Assembly: GCA_963825765.1 (NCBI GenBank)
Contig: CAWGUU010000026.1
Span: 1-20,367, forward strand
Reading direction: 5' to 3'
Source of the DNA: CAWGUU01 sp963825765
GTDB lineage: Bacteria; Actinomycetota; Acidimicrobiia; Acidimicrobiales; AC-14
Length of the DNA stretch: 20,367 nucleotides
In this document: positions 10,144-18,405 of the stretch, one piece after another
How the letters are laid out: each line of letters opens with the position of its first letter
Numbering within the stretch: the first letter of the stretch is position 1
Made by a program: the position numbers and the translations under genes
The notes under the pieces: generated by a model
Databases searched by the model: none
Told to the model about the DNA's origin: nothing
What the model saw: only the letters and a program-made list of their open reading frames with translations

Positions 10144-10531
10144 GTCCGGCGTCAGGGTGTCCAGCAGCTCGGCTACCCGCTCGTCGCCCAGGCGGGCGAG
10201 AGCGACATCCTCGGATGCGGGGGCGGCCGAGGCCGGTGGTGGCACGTTAGGTGTCGCGCCTGGCCCGCGCCCGCCACTCGTGCACGACCCGGCGGTAGGC
10301 GATGGTGAACACCCAGCTGCGGAACTGCTGCTCGTCGCCTACGAAGGTCGGCAGTCCCGTCAGCACCGCAACGAACACGTCCCTGATGACGTCGGCCGGC
10401 TCAGCCACGCCCTGGGCCCGAACGTAGCCCTGCACTGCAGGCGCCACCGACTCGTAGAGGCGGCCGCGGGCCCATCCGGCGCCGACCTGGGCGGCGGCGA
10501 GGATGGAGTCGAAGGCGAGATCGAGGCTCAT
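10144..10531 (-). pseudogene. ECF-type RNA polymerase sigma factor, truncated and frame-broken
   Basis: From the ATG at 10531 (MSLDLAFDSILAAAQ) the protein shows sigma region 2, including the RSWVFTIAYRRVVHEWR core that binds the polymerase and the -10 element. The frame stops at 10247 after RRDT. A shift of one base continues with SEDVALARLGDERVAELLDTLTPD, the start of region 4, before homology ends at about 10144. The region-4 helix-turn-helix needed to read the -35 element is missing, so the factor is probably inactive. What follows is the tail of a different protein. The gene is upstream of nothing obvious on this strand; a palindromic element separates it from the chitinase end. Confidence 0.7.
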
Positions 10532-10615
10532 GACGCAGCAGGGGGTGAGCGGGGCGGGCCGCTCCTTCGCGTCATCAACCCGCCGGACGGTCACCTTGAA
10601 GGCACGCCCGCCCGT

Positions 10616-10658
10616 GAGAGGGCAAGAAGGTCGCATCCCGCGACCTTCTTGCACTCTC
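10616..10658. repeat. Dispersed palindromic element, copy 2 (likely chitinase terminator)
   Basis: A 19-bp stem (10616-10634 with 10640-10658) with one mismatch and a 5-nt loop (ATCCC). Its right arm complements to GAGAGTGCAAGAAGGTCGC, nearly the same core as the element at 3554-3600, 7 kb away. It lies 35 bp after the chitinase stop (10694, minus strand), where a terminator is expected. Confidence 0.75.
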
Positions 10659-10693
10659 GTCTGCTGGCGGTGGCGTGAATCGAGGACCCAGGT

Positions 10694-12145
10694 TCAGCCG
10701 ACGAAGCCGCTGAAGATCTTGGAGAAGTCCCACTGCTGTTGCAGGATCCCGCTGCACGTGGGGTCCGCCCAGGGAGTGACGCCACCGGGGCACTGCTTGT
10801 CCCGGGCCACCGACCACATCGACACCCGGCCGACGTGACGCTGGTTGGCGAAGGTGACCACCTGCTGGGCGTCGGCCTTGGTGAAGACCTCGGACTGCAC
10901 GTCGTTCTGGCCGATCATCGGCGTGATCCCGACCATCCTCCAGAGCTGGGCCTCCGTCTTGGCCGGGTACAGGCTCTTGAGCTGGGCCTTCAGGCTTGTC
11001 GCCGAGTCGATGGCGTACTGGCCCATCTTGCCGGCGGGGCTGGGGGCGGCCCAGTCGCCGTAGTCCATCGCCATGATGTTGACGACCGACACGACGGCAC
11101 CGGCGTCCCGCGCCGAGCGGACGACGTTCACCCCGTCGGGGGTGAGGCCGCTGGGCAGCACCGGCAGGGTCAGCGAGACATCCAACTTCTTGCCGGATGC
11201 GGCGGCGCGGGCCTGGAGGGTCTTGATGGCCTGCGATCGCCGGGCGATCGAGGCGGGCTCGGCTGCGGCCGCACCCTCGATGTCGAAGTCGATCCTGGTC
11301 AGGTTGTACTTGTCGATGACGGCCTGGTACTGGCTGACCAAGGCGTCGGGGTTGGTGCAGGTCTGAGCCAACTCCTGGCCGGACGCCCCGCCGAAGGACA
11401 CGATCACGTCGCCGCCCTTGGCCCGCAGCTGGGCGATCTGGTTGCCCATGGGACTGTCGGCCAGCGAGATCACTCCACCCCAGGAAGCCTGGCAGGAGGT
11501 CGAGCCGTTCACGATGAAGGCGAGCGTGTACTGCTTGACGCCGCTGGCCGTGGCAGTGGCACTCAGGTCGACGGGCGGCCAGAGGGTGACGTCGGCGTAG
11601 GGGGCGAAGGCCGGCGTCGCACCGGCACCGCCACCGCCGCCCGGAACTGTCGTCGTCGTGGTGGCTGGCACCGTGGTGGTCGTGGTCGCGGGTGCGATGG
11701 TGGTCGTCGTCGTGCCGCCGCCTCCTCCGGAGCAGGAGGCCCCGTTCAGCAGGCAGTTGCTGGGTACCGCGGACGGCGTGGGGGTCGCGACCTGGAACCC
11801 GAAGTTCGCCGACGAGCCCGCGCTGAGCGAGCCGTTCCAGGTGTCGTTGAGGACGGTGTAGTGGTTGCCGGAACGCGTCAGAAGGCCGTTCCAGGAGCTC
11901 GTGACGCTGGCGTTCGAGGGAAGGTCGAACTCGAGACGCCAACTTGCGATGGCGCCGGGGCCGGAATTGGTGATGGTGTAGGCGCCGACGAAGCCGGAGT
12001 CCCATTGCGAGGACTTGGTGAAGGTCGCTGAGACGCCGCCGGCGGCAACCGCCGTTCGGGGCCACGCCAACAGCGACAGTGCGAGTAGCAAGATCAGTAA
12101 GGGCGCGACCCCGAGGGCGCGCCGGGCGTGCGTGTTCAAAGCCAT
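10694..12145 (-). CDS. Secreted chitinase: CBM2 plus GH18 catalytic domain
   Basis: About 483 aa. A Sec signal peptide (hydrophobic LLILLLALSLLAWP, cleavage after TAVAA) is followed by a family-2 carbohydrate-binding module (about residues 36-140) with Trp-containing WDSGFVGAYTITNSG and SWNG motifs. Next comes a TTTTT-V/P-A linker flanked by Gly runs, then a glycoside hydrolase family 18 domain. The GH18 signature is RIDFDIEG, with the catalytic Glu at residue 290. It should hydrolyse chitin outside the cell. Start choice: AAGGAG abuts the ATG at 12145, whereas a TTG at 12139 has the ideal 5-base spacing from it, so the true start may be the TTG. The palindromic element at 10616-10658 is the likely terminator. 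The context does not tie it to neighbours. Confidence 0.9.
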   Translation of the reverse strand: MALNTHARRALGVAPLLILLLALSLLAWPRTAVAAGGVSATFTKSSQWDSGFVGAYTITNSGPGAIASWRLEFDLPSNASVTSSWNGLLTRSGNHYTVLNDTWNGSLSAGSSANFGFQVATPTPSAVPSNCLLNGASCSGGGGGTTTTTIAPATTTTTVPATTTTTVPGGGGGAGATPAFAPYADVTLWPPVDLSATATASGVKQYTLAFIVNGSTSCQASWGGVISLADSPMGNQIAQLRAKGGDVIVSFGGASGQELAQTCTNPDALVSQYQAVIDKYNLTRIDFDIEGAAAAEPASIARRSQAIKTLQARAAASGKKLDVSLTLPVLPSGLTPDGVNVVRSARDAGAVVSVVNIMAMDYGDWAAPSPAGKMGQYAIDSATSLKAQLKSLYPAKTEAQLWRMVGITPMIGQNDVQSEVFTKADAQQVVTFANQRHVGRVSMWSVARDKQCPGGVTPWADPTCSGILQQQWDFSKIFSGFVG

Positions 12146-12315
12146 CTCCTTCAAGAGGGGCCCGCGGTCCGGTTGATCGCGCGTGGCCGTTGATGAATTT
12201 CGACCCTTTTGCGAACGGACTTGAGGCAAATCGGGGTCGACCGTGGCCGGAGCGGCACCGCGGCCGCAGGGTGGCACCGGCCACCTCACGGCCCTGGTGT
12301 GTCAGGTCGACGAGC

Positions 12316-13659
12316 TCAGGTGAAGGAGAAGAGCGGTGGGAGGATGACAACGACCGTCGCGGCCCAGAGGGCGAAGACGGGCAGGTAGGTGGTCTGCCAG
12401 CGCTCGAGCCGATGGAAGGTGCTGCGCCCGGTGAGGAACTGGATGGACAGCCAGGCGGTGCCGGTCAGGTTCACGAGCAGCACCAGGTTGAGTCCGAGCG
12501 CCGCTGCCCGGTTCGGCGTGAACCCGAGATCGCCGATCCGGGCCGCCATCGAACCCAGCACCATGAGATCGAGGAGCAGCGCGCTCACGACGGCGACCAG
12601 CTGGATGCGGTCCATCCACCCCGACGCGTGTGACGGGTGCCGGGCCGACATCCCGTACAAGACGAGCCCGAGGACCACCACCATCAGGGCGTCGAAGACA
12701 CCGAGGAGCTCGCGGTCGAACGCGCCGCCCAGTCCGGTCACCGCGTAGACGATTGCGGCGCCGGCCAGCATCAGCGCGAACAACGGCGTGAAGAGCATGG
12801 TCAGCACCGGCGCCATGTTCTCCACCACCCGCTGCTTCGACTCCACGAGCCAGGCCGCCACGACCACGGCCCCCGCCGCCCCGGAGGGCAACATCCACTC
12901 GATGACCCGCTCGGCCAGTTCGGGGCCCGCCGGTTCGAGGATGAACGCGGTCAGGGCCAGAAGCACGCCGCCCCCGAGCGCGATCAGCACGTAGTAGATG
13001 AACCACTCGCCCGTAAAGCGGACGAAGTCCATGCGCCGCTCGTGCGATCGCAGGACCCCGCCCATGTAGGGGTAGGCGAGCACGAACCACAGCAGGACGG
13101 GTAGGTGTGCGACGACGAGTATCTGGGTCGACGAGTCCTCACCGTAGGGGTAGACGTTGATCACGACGGCGGCGATCAGGAATGGCGCGGCCGTCAGCAG
13201 GCACTGGCGCAGGGCGAGTCGCCCTCGGCGGGCGAAGTAGCCGGCAAGGAACGGCAGCACGAGCAGGCTCACGTTGCGCAGCAGCCACCAGGACTCCTCG
13301 CTCGGGAACCCCGCGGCCAAGCGTGCGACCTGGATCGTGACGGCCGCCGCAACGGCGAACCCCAGCGCCTCCAGCCACCGGCTGTCCGCCTGTTGCTGCT
13401 CGTCGTCGCCGGAGAGGACGAGCTGCCTCCAGAGGCTGCCGCTGTGCTCACGCGCGAACTCCCGGGACAGTTCGTCGACGCTCCCCATCCGCTTCACCGC
13501 GATCAGGAAGGCCTCGTCGGCAGCGAGACCGGCCGCGTCCAGATCGGCGATCTGATCGCGGAGATGGGCCTCCAACTCCTCCACGTCACGGCCATCGACC
13601 GCCGGGCCCTTTCCGACGAAGGCCCGCCACTCCGCGATCTCCGCCTCCAACGACTCCAT
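12316..13659 (-). CDS. Multi-span membrane protein with N-terminal HAAS-type domain
   Basis: The protein is 447 aa. Residues 1-90 (MESLEAEIAEWRAFV to the SVDELSREFARE motif) match the HAAS/permease-prefix domain, a short helical module found with PadR regulators in a known gene-pair arrangement. The rest has about ten hydrophobic stretches. No transport motif is recognised, so the role is unknown; such pairs are thought to couple membrane state to PadR regulation. The ATG at 13659 has a GGAGGG ribosome site and lies two bases after the padR stop, so the two are one operon. In-frame residues upstream of 13659 overlap padR in another frame and are not used. Confidence 0.82.
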   Translation of the reverse strand: MESLEAEIAEWRAFVGKGPAVDGRDVEELEAHLRDQIADLDAAGLAADEAFLIAVKRMGSVDELSREFAREHSGSLWRQLVLSGDDEQQQADSRWLEALGFAVAAAVTIQVARLAAGFPSEESWWLLRNVSLLVLPFLAGYFARRGRLALRQCLLTAAPFLIAAVVINVYPYGEDSSTQILVVAHLPVLLWFVLAYPYMGGVLRSHERRMDFVRFTGEWFIYYVLIALGGGVLLALTAFILEPAGPELAERVIEWMLPSGAAGAVVVAAWLVESKQRVVENMAPVLTMLFTPLFALMLAGAAIVYAVTGLGGAFDRELLGVFDALMVVVLGLVLYGMSARHPSHASGWMDRIQLVAVVSALLLDLMVLGSMAARIGDLGFTPNRAAALGLNLVLLVNLTGTAWLSIQFLTGRSTFHRLERWQTTYLPVFALWAATVVVILPPLFSFT

Positions 13660-13661
13660 GG

Positions 13662-14021
13662 TCAGGCCCTCCCCAACACGAGCGGCATCAGCTTGGCGCC
13701 CCCCCAGGCGCCACCCAACGCCCGCGTCACGGTCGCCCACTGCCGCTTGTGCTCCGCCAGAGCCTCATGGCCGCCGTCGGTGAGCGTGTAGTACCTGCGG
13801 CGCCGCCCCTCAGGCGGCGTTCGCCAATCCGTGGTCACGTACCCGAGTCGGTGGAGACGATGGAGCAGCGGGTAGAGCATCCCATCGGTCCACTCGAGCT
13901 CACCGCCCGAGAGCTCCCGAACGCGCTTGAGGATGGCGTACCCGTAGTTCTCGCCGTCGTCCAGGATCGCCAGCACCAGCGGCGTCGCCGACGCCGCGAC
14001 GAGGTCCTTGTCGATCTGCAC
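13662..14021 (-). CDS. PadR-family transcriptional regulator
   Basis: The protein is 119 aa with a winged-helix fold. The PadR pattern is clear: TPLVLAILDDGENYGYAIL, then ELSGGELEWTDGMLYPLLHRL and the wing RRRRYYTLTDGGHEAL. The GTG at 14021 is preceded by GGAGGTG, giving a good ribosome site, and is the natural start for this family; further in-frame ATGs lie in the promoter region. PadR proteins are usually repressors of the linked membrane protein, here 12316-13659. An inverted repeat overlapping the promoter at 14030-14069 is a candidate operator for autorepression. The C-terminal helix is short, as in the small PadR subgroup. Confidence 0.9.
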   Translation of the reverse strand: MQIDKDLVAASATPLVLAILDDGENYGYAILKRVRELSGGELEWTDGMLYPLLHRLHRLGYVTTDWRTPPEGRRRRYYTLTDGGHEALAEHKRQWATVTRALGGAWGGAKLMPLVLGRA

Positions 14022-14029
14022 CGCACCTC

Positions 14030-14069
14030 CGATACCTAGAGCCGGAACGCATAGCAGTACAAGGTATCG
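14030..14069 (-). promoter_or_regulatory. padR promoter with overlapping inverted repeat
   Basis: CGATACCT (14030-14037) and AGGTATCG (14062-14069) form an 8-bp inverted repeat 24 bp apart. On the minus strand, -35-like TTGTAC (14062-14057) and -10-like TAGGTA (14038-14033) are 18 bp apart, each touching one arm. A repressor bound here would block its own promoter. PadR is the obvious candidate. Confidence 0.5.
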
Positions 14070-14179
14070 CATCCGGTCGATCTTGGTGTCGCGGTTCTCG
14101 ACAGGCTGGCGGTCGAGCCACACGGAAAGCCCCCGGCCTCTAGGGTGCGCGCGACCGGCGAGCAATGGGAGGAACGGCA

Positions 14180-15040
14180 ATGCCCGAGCGAGACGGATAC
14201 ATCTCCGGCGTCCCCTGCTGGATCGACACCAGCCAGCCCGACCCGGAGGTCACCCTTCCCTTCTACAGCGGCCTGTTCGGATGGGCGTTCGAGGACGTGA
14301 TGCCCGACGGGTCGGAGGGCAAGTACTTCGTCGGCCGCATTCGTGGTGGCGACGTGGCGGCGGTGGGGTCGAGCCCTGAGGGCGCCCCGCCGATGGCGAT
14401 GTGGAACACCTACATCTGGGTCGAGAGCGCCGACGAGGCTGCGTCAAAGGCCCGCGACGCGGGTGGCGGGGTGGCGATGGAGCCATTCGAGGTCCTGGAC
14501 GCGGGGCGGATGGCTGTCCTCACCGATCCCGAAGGAGCCGCGTTCTGTGTCTGGGAGGCGAGGAACCACCGAGGTGCCAAGGTCGTCAACGAGCACGGAT
14601 CGCTGAACTTCAACGGCCTCGCCACGCGAGACCCCGAAGGCGCGAAGGCGTTCTACGGCGCGGTCTTCGGTTGGGAGACGCTGACAATGCCCGCCGGTTC
14701 GATGTGGACACTGCCCGGCTACGGCGATCACCTCGAGGAAAGCAGCCCCGGCCTGCGCGAGCAGATGGCGGCGATGGGTGCGCCCGAGGGCTTCATCGAC
14801 GTCGTCGCTGCCCTCAATCCGATTGCCGACGACGAGTCCGACACGCCGGCGCATTGGAGCGTCACCTTCGCCGTCGACGACGCCGACGCCACCGCGGCCA
14901 AGGCGAGCGAGCTCGGCGGCGAGATCGTCGCCGGCCCGTTCGATGCCCCGTGGACCAGGATGGCGGTGATCAAGGATCCGCAAGGGGCGACCTTCATCGC
15001 CGCCCAGTTCGTCCCCGAGAACAAGGACCTCGAGGCATAG
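14180..15040 (+). CDS. VOC (glyoxalase/bleomycin-resistance) family protein, two domains
   Basis: The protein is 286 aa and made of two tandem VOC modules. The first covers about residues 5-125 (WIDTSQPDPEVTLPFYSGLFGW to FCVWEARNH) and the second about 140-280 (FNGLATRDPEGAKAFYGAVFGW to TFIAAQFVPEN). Each shows the FY..LFGW and DPEGA motifs typical of the family. The mycobacterial relative CFP32 has the same two-module layout. No reaction can be assigned; VOC proteins include lyases, dioxygenases and resistance proteins. The ATG at 14180 has GGGAGGAA about 6 bases upstream and is preferred over the in-frame ATG at 14165, which overlaps that site. It is divergent from padR. Confidence 0.88.
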   Translation: MPERDGYISGVPCWIDTSQPDPEVTLPFYSGLFGWAFEDVMPDGSEGKYFVGRIRGGDVAAVGSSPEGAPPMAMWNTYIWVESADEAASKARDAGGGVAMEPFEVLDAGRMAVLTDPEGAAFCVWEARNHRGAKVVNEHGSLNFNGLATRDPEGAKAFYGAVFGWETLTMPAGSMWTLPGYGDHLEESSPGLREQMAAMGAPEGFIDVVAALNPIADDESDTPAHWSVTFAVDDADATAAKASELGGEIVAGPFDAPWTRMAVIKDPQGATFIAAQFVPENKDLEA

Positions 15041-15122
15041 CCGGATCTGCCGCTCGCGCCGTAGACGGCAGTTGACGACGCCTCGTCTCAGACCGGCAGT
15101 ACCCGGTCAAGGGCGCTCGCGG

Positions 15123-15482
15123 TTACTGGCAGCAGGCCTCGTTGCCCCCCGGCCGGGCGCGGGGGGCGAGGCTCTCGGGGTCGAGCAGGTCGACGAGCAG
15201 GGCCAGGGCCCTGGCCATGCCGTCGGGGTTGACGGCGTACAGCCTGAAGCCGTCCGCCCGACGCGCCTGGACGAGGCCGGCGCGCGAGAGGGCGCGGAGG
15301 TGGTGGCTCACGAGGGGCTGGGCCACACCCTCGCTGGCCACCAGGTCGCTGACGCAGCGTTCGGCCTGGTGGAGAGCGAGGAACAGCCGGAGCCGGGTGG
15401 GATCGGCCAAGGCCCGGGCCACGTCGAGAAGCGGCGCGTTCGCTTCCGTGGGCACGGTGACCTTCGACGGCACTCCCGCCAC
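15123..15482 (-). CDS. ArsR/SmtB-family metalloregulator
   Basis: The protein is about 119 aa. It has the family core: LLDVARALADPTRLRLFLALH, CVSDLVASEGVAQPLVSHHLRAL (the recognition helix-turn-helix) and a wing GLVQARRADGFRLYAVN. ArsR proteins release DNA when a metal or metalloid binds. A single Cys sits in the recognition helix region (ERCVSDL, where arsenic sensors have CVC), and a CC pair is at the very C-terminus (NEACCQ). Together these could form a thiol site, but the inducer cannot be told from sequence. The GTG at 15482 has GGAGG upstream; ATG 15533 would add 17 residues. It lies just downstream of the desaturase remnant on the same strand. No metal resistance gene is adjacent. Confidence 0.85.
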   Translation of the reverse strand: MAGVPSKVTVPTEANAPLLDVARALADPTRLRLFLALHQAERCVSDLVASEGVAQPLVSHHLRALSRAGLVQARRADGFRLYAVNPDGMARALALLVDLLDPESLAPRARPGGNEACCQ

Positions 15483-15540
15483 TGTCCCAGAGGCCTCCGG
15501 AGGCGTCAAGGGTCGACCGCCACGACGCGGCATGGAGCGC

Positions 15541-16250
15541 TCAGCGGCTGGCTGCGAGTGAAGTCCATGCCTGGCAGCAGGCTCGCAAGGGCGCCCGGGA
15601 CCGCGTGTCGTCGAACGTGACGAGTCGCACCGCCTGAAGGAGGCGGAGCAGGGGCCAGATCGGATCGAGTGGACCGGTGCGGGCGGCGCCCGGGTGAGCG
15701 TGGTGGGAGTTGTGGTAGCCGTGGCCGAGCAGCGGGATGGCGAGCCAGGCCAGGTCGTACCCCGGGATGTCGGGATGCGGCTTGCGGCCATGGAGGTGGC
15801 CCACCGTGTTCACCATCCCCATGACCCCCAGGTAGGCCACGAGGTGCACGACGAGCATCGTCACCACCTGAACCGGTCCGAACACGGCCAGGAAGAATGC
15901 GACCAGGAGGGAACGCAGGACAGGAACTTTCCGGCGCGAGGGGTGCTGGGCACCTCGCGCTTGGCGATCGCGAACAGGACCGAGGAGCCGGCCAGGACCG
16001 TGAGCGGTTGCCGCAGCTGCGGCGAATGAGGATCGAGGGGCGAGTCCGCGTACCGGTGGTGCAGCCGGTGCACCGCGGCCCACGTCTCCGGGTCGGTGAG
16101 AACGATGACCCTGAAATAGGTGTCGAGCGCCGACGCCAGGCGCGGGTGGACGCGGAAGGCGCGGTGGGCGAGGCAGCGGTGGCAGTAGACCTCGGTGACG
16201 ACGGCGGTGAGGAAAGCCGAGACAAGGCCGATGACGACTCCGACCGGCAC
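15541..16250 (-). pseudogene. Membrane fatty-acid desaturase (delta-9 type), frame-broken
   Basis: Two frames together give about 235 residues of an acyl-CoA/acyl desaturase. The three His boxes that hold the di-iron centre are all present: HRCLAHRAF, then HRLHHRYAD in the first frame, and HNSHHAHPG in the second. Membrane helices lie between them. The frame changes near 15910-15950, between the second and third His box, so neither frame alone is complete. It may be a true pseudogene or a base-call error. The start is unsure: GTG 16250 is in frame, while an ATG at about 16263 is out of frame. A GGGGGG-CGAT-CCCCCC hairpin lies at 16275-16290 upstream. Confidence 0.78.
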
Positions 16251-16364
16251 GGCGGAACCATAGCGTTCACCCCAGGGGGGCGATCCCCCCGCCTCACCGC
16301 TGGTTCTGTCGCTCGTCTGTCGACACTGAGACGGAACCAAGCCGACCAGGCGGACGGAGCGGTC

Positions 16365-16458
16365 CCGGTGGTCCGTAGCCGTGGTCGAGGTCGGCCCAGC
16401 CGTAGACGTCGGGTGCGGCCATGTCGAGGGCCACGTGCAGGTCGCGCAGCCCTGTGAC
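16365..16458 (-). pseudogene. Fragment resembling C-terminus of an Eco57I-type restriction/methylase protein
   Basis: The minus strand reads LRDLHVALDMAAPDVYGW followed by ADLDHGYG. From memory, LxxLHxxMDxAV..AYGW.DLDLGHGF is a recurring motif near the C-terminus of large Eco57I-like methylases and of phage-defence methyltransferases. Here only about 30 residues remain, with no start, no catalytic part and a divergent end. It is a fossil at most. It sits just after a hairpin and in front of the desaturase remnant. Confidence 0.4.
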
Positions 16459-16465
16459 CTATCGC

Positions 16466-16498
16466 GCCACTGGCGCGCCGAGGCGGCGCGCCAGTGGC
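16466..16498 (-). terminator. Strong hairpin, probable terminator of the DUF5684-like gene
   Basis: A perfect 14-bp inverted repeat (16466-16479 with 16485-16498, GCCACTGGCGCGCC) around a GAGGC loop lies about 70 bp after the stop of the membrane-protein gene at 16570. There is no T tract. Confidence 0.75.
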
Positions 16499-16569
16499 CC
16501 GAGTCTCCATGCTTGCCGCCAACGATGCGCGGTTCGACTACGTCCAGGGACCGGCTAGCGGCCGTTCGG

Positions 16570-16959
16570 TCAACGTGCCGCGTAAGCCCCTTGGTACCGG
16601 GCGTCGCCGAAGGCGAGAATCGGCAGGAAGATGAAGCCCAGGAAAAAGATGCCGAGCCCGAAGCCGATGCCTTTCCCGAACGATTTCGCCAGGTCGATGC
16701 TCACCACGACCCACACGATGAGGTTCACGATGGGAATGAGCATCAGGATGATCCACCACACCGGTCGGCCCACGATCCGAAGCAGCACGACGATGTTCCA
16801 GATTGGGATGATGGACTGCCAGCCCGCCTTACCGGCCTTGGTGAAGACCTTCCACAGGCTTACGATCTCGATGATGATCAGCACGAGCGTGATCAATAGG
16901 AAGACCAAGTTCGCTCCGCCGTCCGCGTTGGTTGTGTCGGTTTGAGCCAAAAGCGACAT
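16570..16959 (-). CDS. DUF5684-like small membrane protein
   Basis: The protein is 129 aa with four predicted membrane helices (LVFLLITLVLIIIEIVS, SIIPIWNIVVLLRIVG, WWIILMLIPIVNLIVWVVV and GFGLGIFFLGFIFLPILAFG). The loop motif FTKAGKAGWQSIIPIWN and the ending FGDARYQG recall the DUF5684 family of unknown function, where AGxxGW..IIPIYN is characteristic. GTG 16962 directly precedes ATG 16959; I chose the ATG. It is the only clearly intact gene in a stretch of fragments. The GC content of its helices is slightly lower than that of neighbouring genes, which may only reflect its Ile and Phe content. A hairpin follows downstream. Confidence 0.82.
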   Translation of the reverse strand: MSLLAQTDTTNADGGANLVFLLITLVLIIIEIVSLWKVFTKAGKAGWQSIIPIWNIVVLLRIVGRPVWWIILMLIPIVNLIVWVVVSIDLAKSFGKGIGFGLGIFFLGFIFLPILAFGDARYQGAYAAR

Positions 16960-17110
16960 CACACCCCCTAGCTGCAGTGGGGCCCAGTGCCCCCCCCCAT
17001 CACATCATTGTTACTCGCTAGCCGGCCAAGGTGGATGGTGCTCGACTCGCCGAGCAGATTGTGTCGGATCTCAGGTGGTTCCTCCCGACATCTGTGGCCG
17101 GGCGGGTGCC

Positions 17111-17339
17111 GTCGCCGGCGCCGACATTCCGGTGTTCCGCGAGTACCTGACCGACGGTCAGGACGCGCTCCTGGTGCCGCCGGGCGACGTCGCCCCGCTT
17201 GCGGTCGCGATGGTGGCGCTGATGGCGGACGAGTCCGTTGCGCCGGCGCCTGGCGGCGGCCGGTCGGGAGGTGGCGGCGCGGTACCCGTCGGAGGCGAGG
17301 TCCGCCGCCATCTCAGAACTACGACGAGATCGCTGCTGA
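17111..17339 (+). pseudogene. C-terminal remnant of a glycosyltransferase (GT4-like), frame-broken
   Basis: Plus-strand frame one reads ADIPVFREYLTDGQDALLVPPGD, then APLAVAMVALMADE. After a one-base shift near 17235 it continues LRRRLAAAGREVAARYPSE and ends at TGA 17337-17339. This is the end of the second Rossmann domain of GT-B glycosyltransferases: the nucleotide-sugar-binding loop with the Glu-rich FRE motif, then the final helix pair. The N-terminal acceptor domain is missing and no start is present, so it is not functional. It precedes the secreted-protein gene by 110 bp. Confidence 0.65.
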
Positions 17340-17451
17340 AGGCCGACCTCGTTCACGCTGCCGGATCGAGGCTTGATCGTCGGCCGGGACCGGGACAGAC
17401 TCCGGTCTCCGGCGGCGAGAAAGTACATCCCCCGAAAGGGAAGGAGCCGCC

Positions 17452-17982
17452 ATGACCCCGAGGAGACGATCTGCGTTCGTCGCTGTGCTGGCTTTGACAG
17501 GTTCGCTGCTGCTCGCCATACCCGCCAACCCCGCGGCCGCGGCGGTGGGGGACCTCACGTGCACGACTGCACAGAGAACCACATACTCGCCTGGCGTGAC
17601 GCTCTTCCCCTCTCAGCAGACCATCACGCTCAGCACCCTCGCCGCTCCGTGCGTGAGCCTCTCCAACCCGAACATCACCTCCGGCGCGGCGACGTTCACA
17701 GTCACGGGAATGCGTTCCTGCCTGACCCTCGACCAGACGACCTCCGGGACATCCGGGATCAAATGGAACACCGGGCAAACCTCGACCTACACCTACACGT
17801 CGTCGTCGAAGACGGTGCTCGGGCAGATCCTCGTCACGATCAACGGGATTGTCACCGCCGGTGTCTTCCAGGGCGCCCCCATCTCCCTGGCCCTTGCCTC
17901 ACCCGTGCTGAACGTCACCAAGTGCCTGATCCCGCCCGGGATCACCAGCCGAGTCGGCGTGGGAACCCTGGTCATCGGCTGA
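17452..17982 (+). CDS. Secreted protein of unknown function
   Basis: The protein is 176 aa. A GGAAGGAG ribosome site lies about 6 bases before the ATG. The n-region TPRRR, a hydrophobic core and ANPAAAA form a signal peptide cleaved near residue 32. The mature part is Thr/Ser-rich and likely beta-sheet, with four Cys (in TCTTAQ, APCVSLS, RSCLTL and TKCLIPP) that could form two disulfides outside the cell. I know no family for it. It is probably an intact gene, judging from the clean frame and ribosome site. Upstream is a glycosyltransferase remnant; downstream sequence is unassigned. Confidence 0.7.
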   Translation: MTPRRRSAFVAVLALTGSLLLAIPANPAAAAVGDLTCTTAQRTTYSPGVTLFPSQQTITLSTLAAPCVSLSNPNITSGAATFTVTGMRSCLTLDQTTSGTSGIKWNTGQTSTYTYTSSSKTVLGQILVTINGIVTAGVFQGAPISLALASPVLNVTKCLIPPGITSRVGVGTLVIG

Positions 17983-18405
17983 CACGCAGCGCAGCCACGG
18001 GTACGCCGCGGCCTGGGTCGACGCCGGCGGTCACGACGCCGCCGGGTGTTCGTCGGTTCTGGCGGTCGCCGATCGGCGAGCTGCCTGCGACCAGGCCCTC
18101 CTTGCTCCCGGGCGACAGCACGATCACGTCGGCCCTGCCGGACGACGTCCGTGCACAGACAGGATCGGCCAGGGACTGCCCGGCGAGCTGGACCACGTCG
18201 GGGTCCCGCGGCCCAGGACCTCCAGATCTCGACCCCGAGCCACCTCGCCGACTTTGGCGTCCAAGCCGTTCGACGTGTTGGGGATGTCGATCCGAGGCGT
18301 CGGGAATGGTGGGCCGCGGTCGAGGCCAAAATGCCGCCCTCCCGCCCGCCAACTCTTGGAGACTCGCACGCGGGGCGAGCCTCTACGACCAGGGCCCGGC
18401 CCGGG
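17983..18405. other. About 420 bp without a recognisable gene
   Basis: No frame on either strand has a convincing start and family motif. On the minus strand two short frames, one reading DAKVGEVARGRDLEVLGRG and the other continuing DPDVVQLAGQSLADPV to PIGDRQ, could be one degraded protein with a frame break near 18215. I cannot name it. It follows the frame-broken DsbA gene on that strand. I see no hairpin or promoter I would defend. Confidence 0.4.

Noticed and set aside
11610..11740. Repeats within the chitinase gene
   Set aside because: They encode the Thr-rich linker between the carbohydrate-binding and catalytic domains.
10739..12031. Plus-strand frame opposite the chitinase
   Set aside because: Shadow frame; the minus strand has signal peptide, CBM2 and GH18 motifs.
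15041..15122. Terminator between the VOC gene and arsR
   Set aside because: Only a 6-bp CTGCCG/CGGCAG stem with a long loop; too weak to call.
16275..16290. GGGGGG-CGAT-CCCCCC hairpin as a terminator
   Set aside because: Six pairs of pure G/C in a G-rich leader; could be chance, and no gene end is near on either strand except a doubtful fragment.
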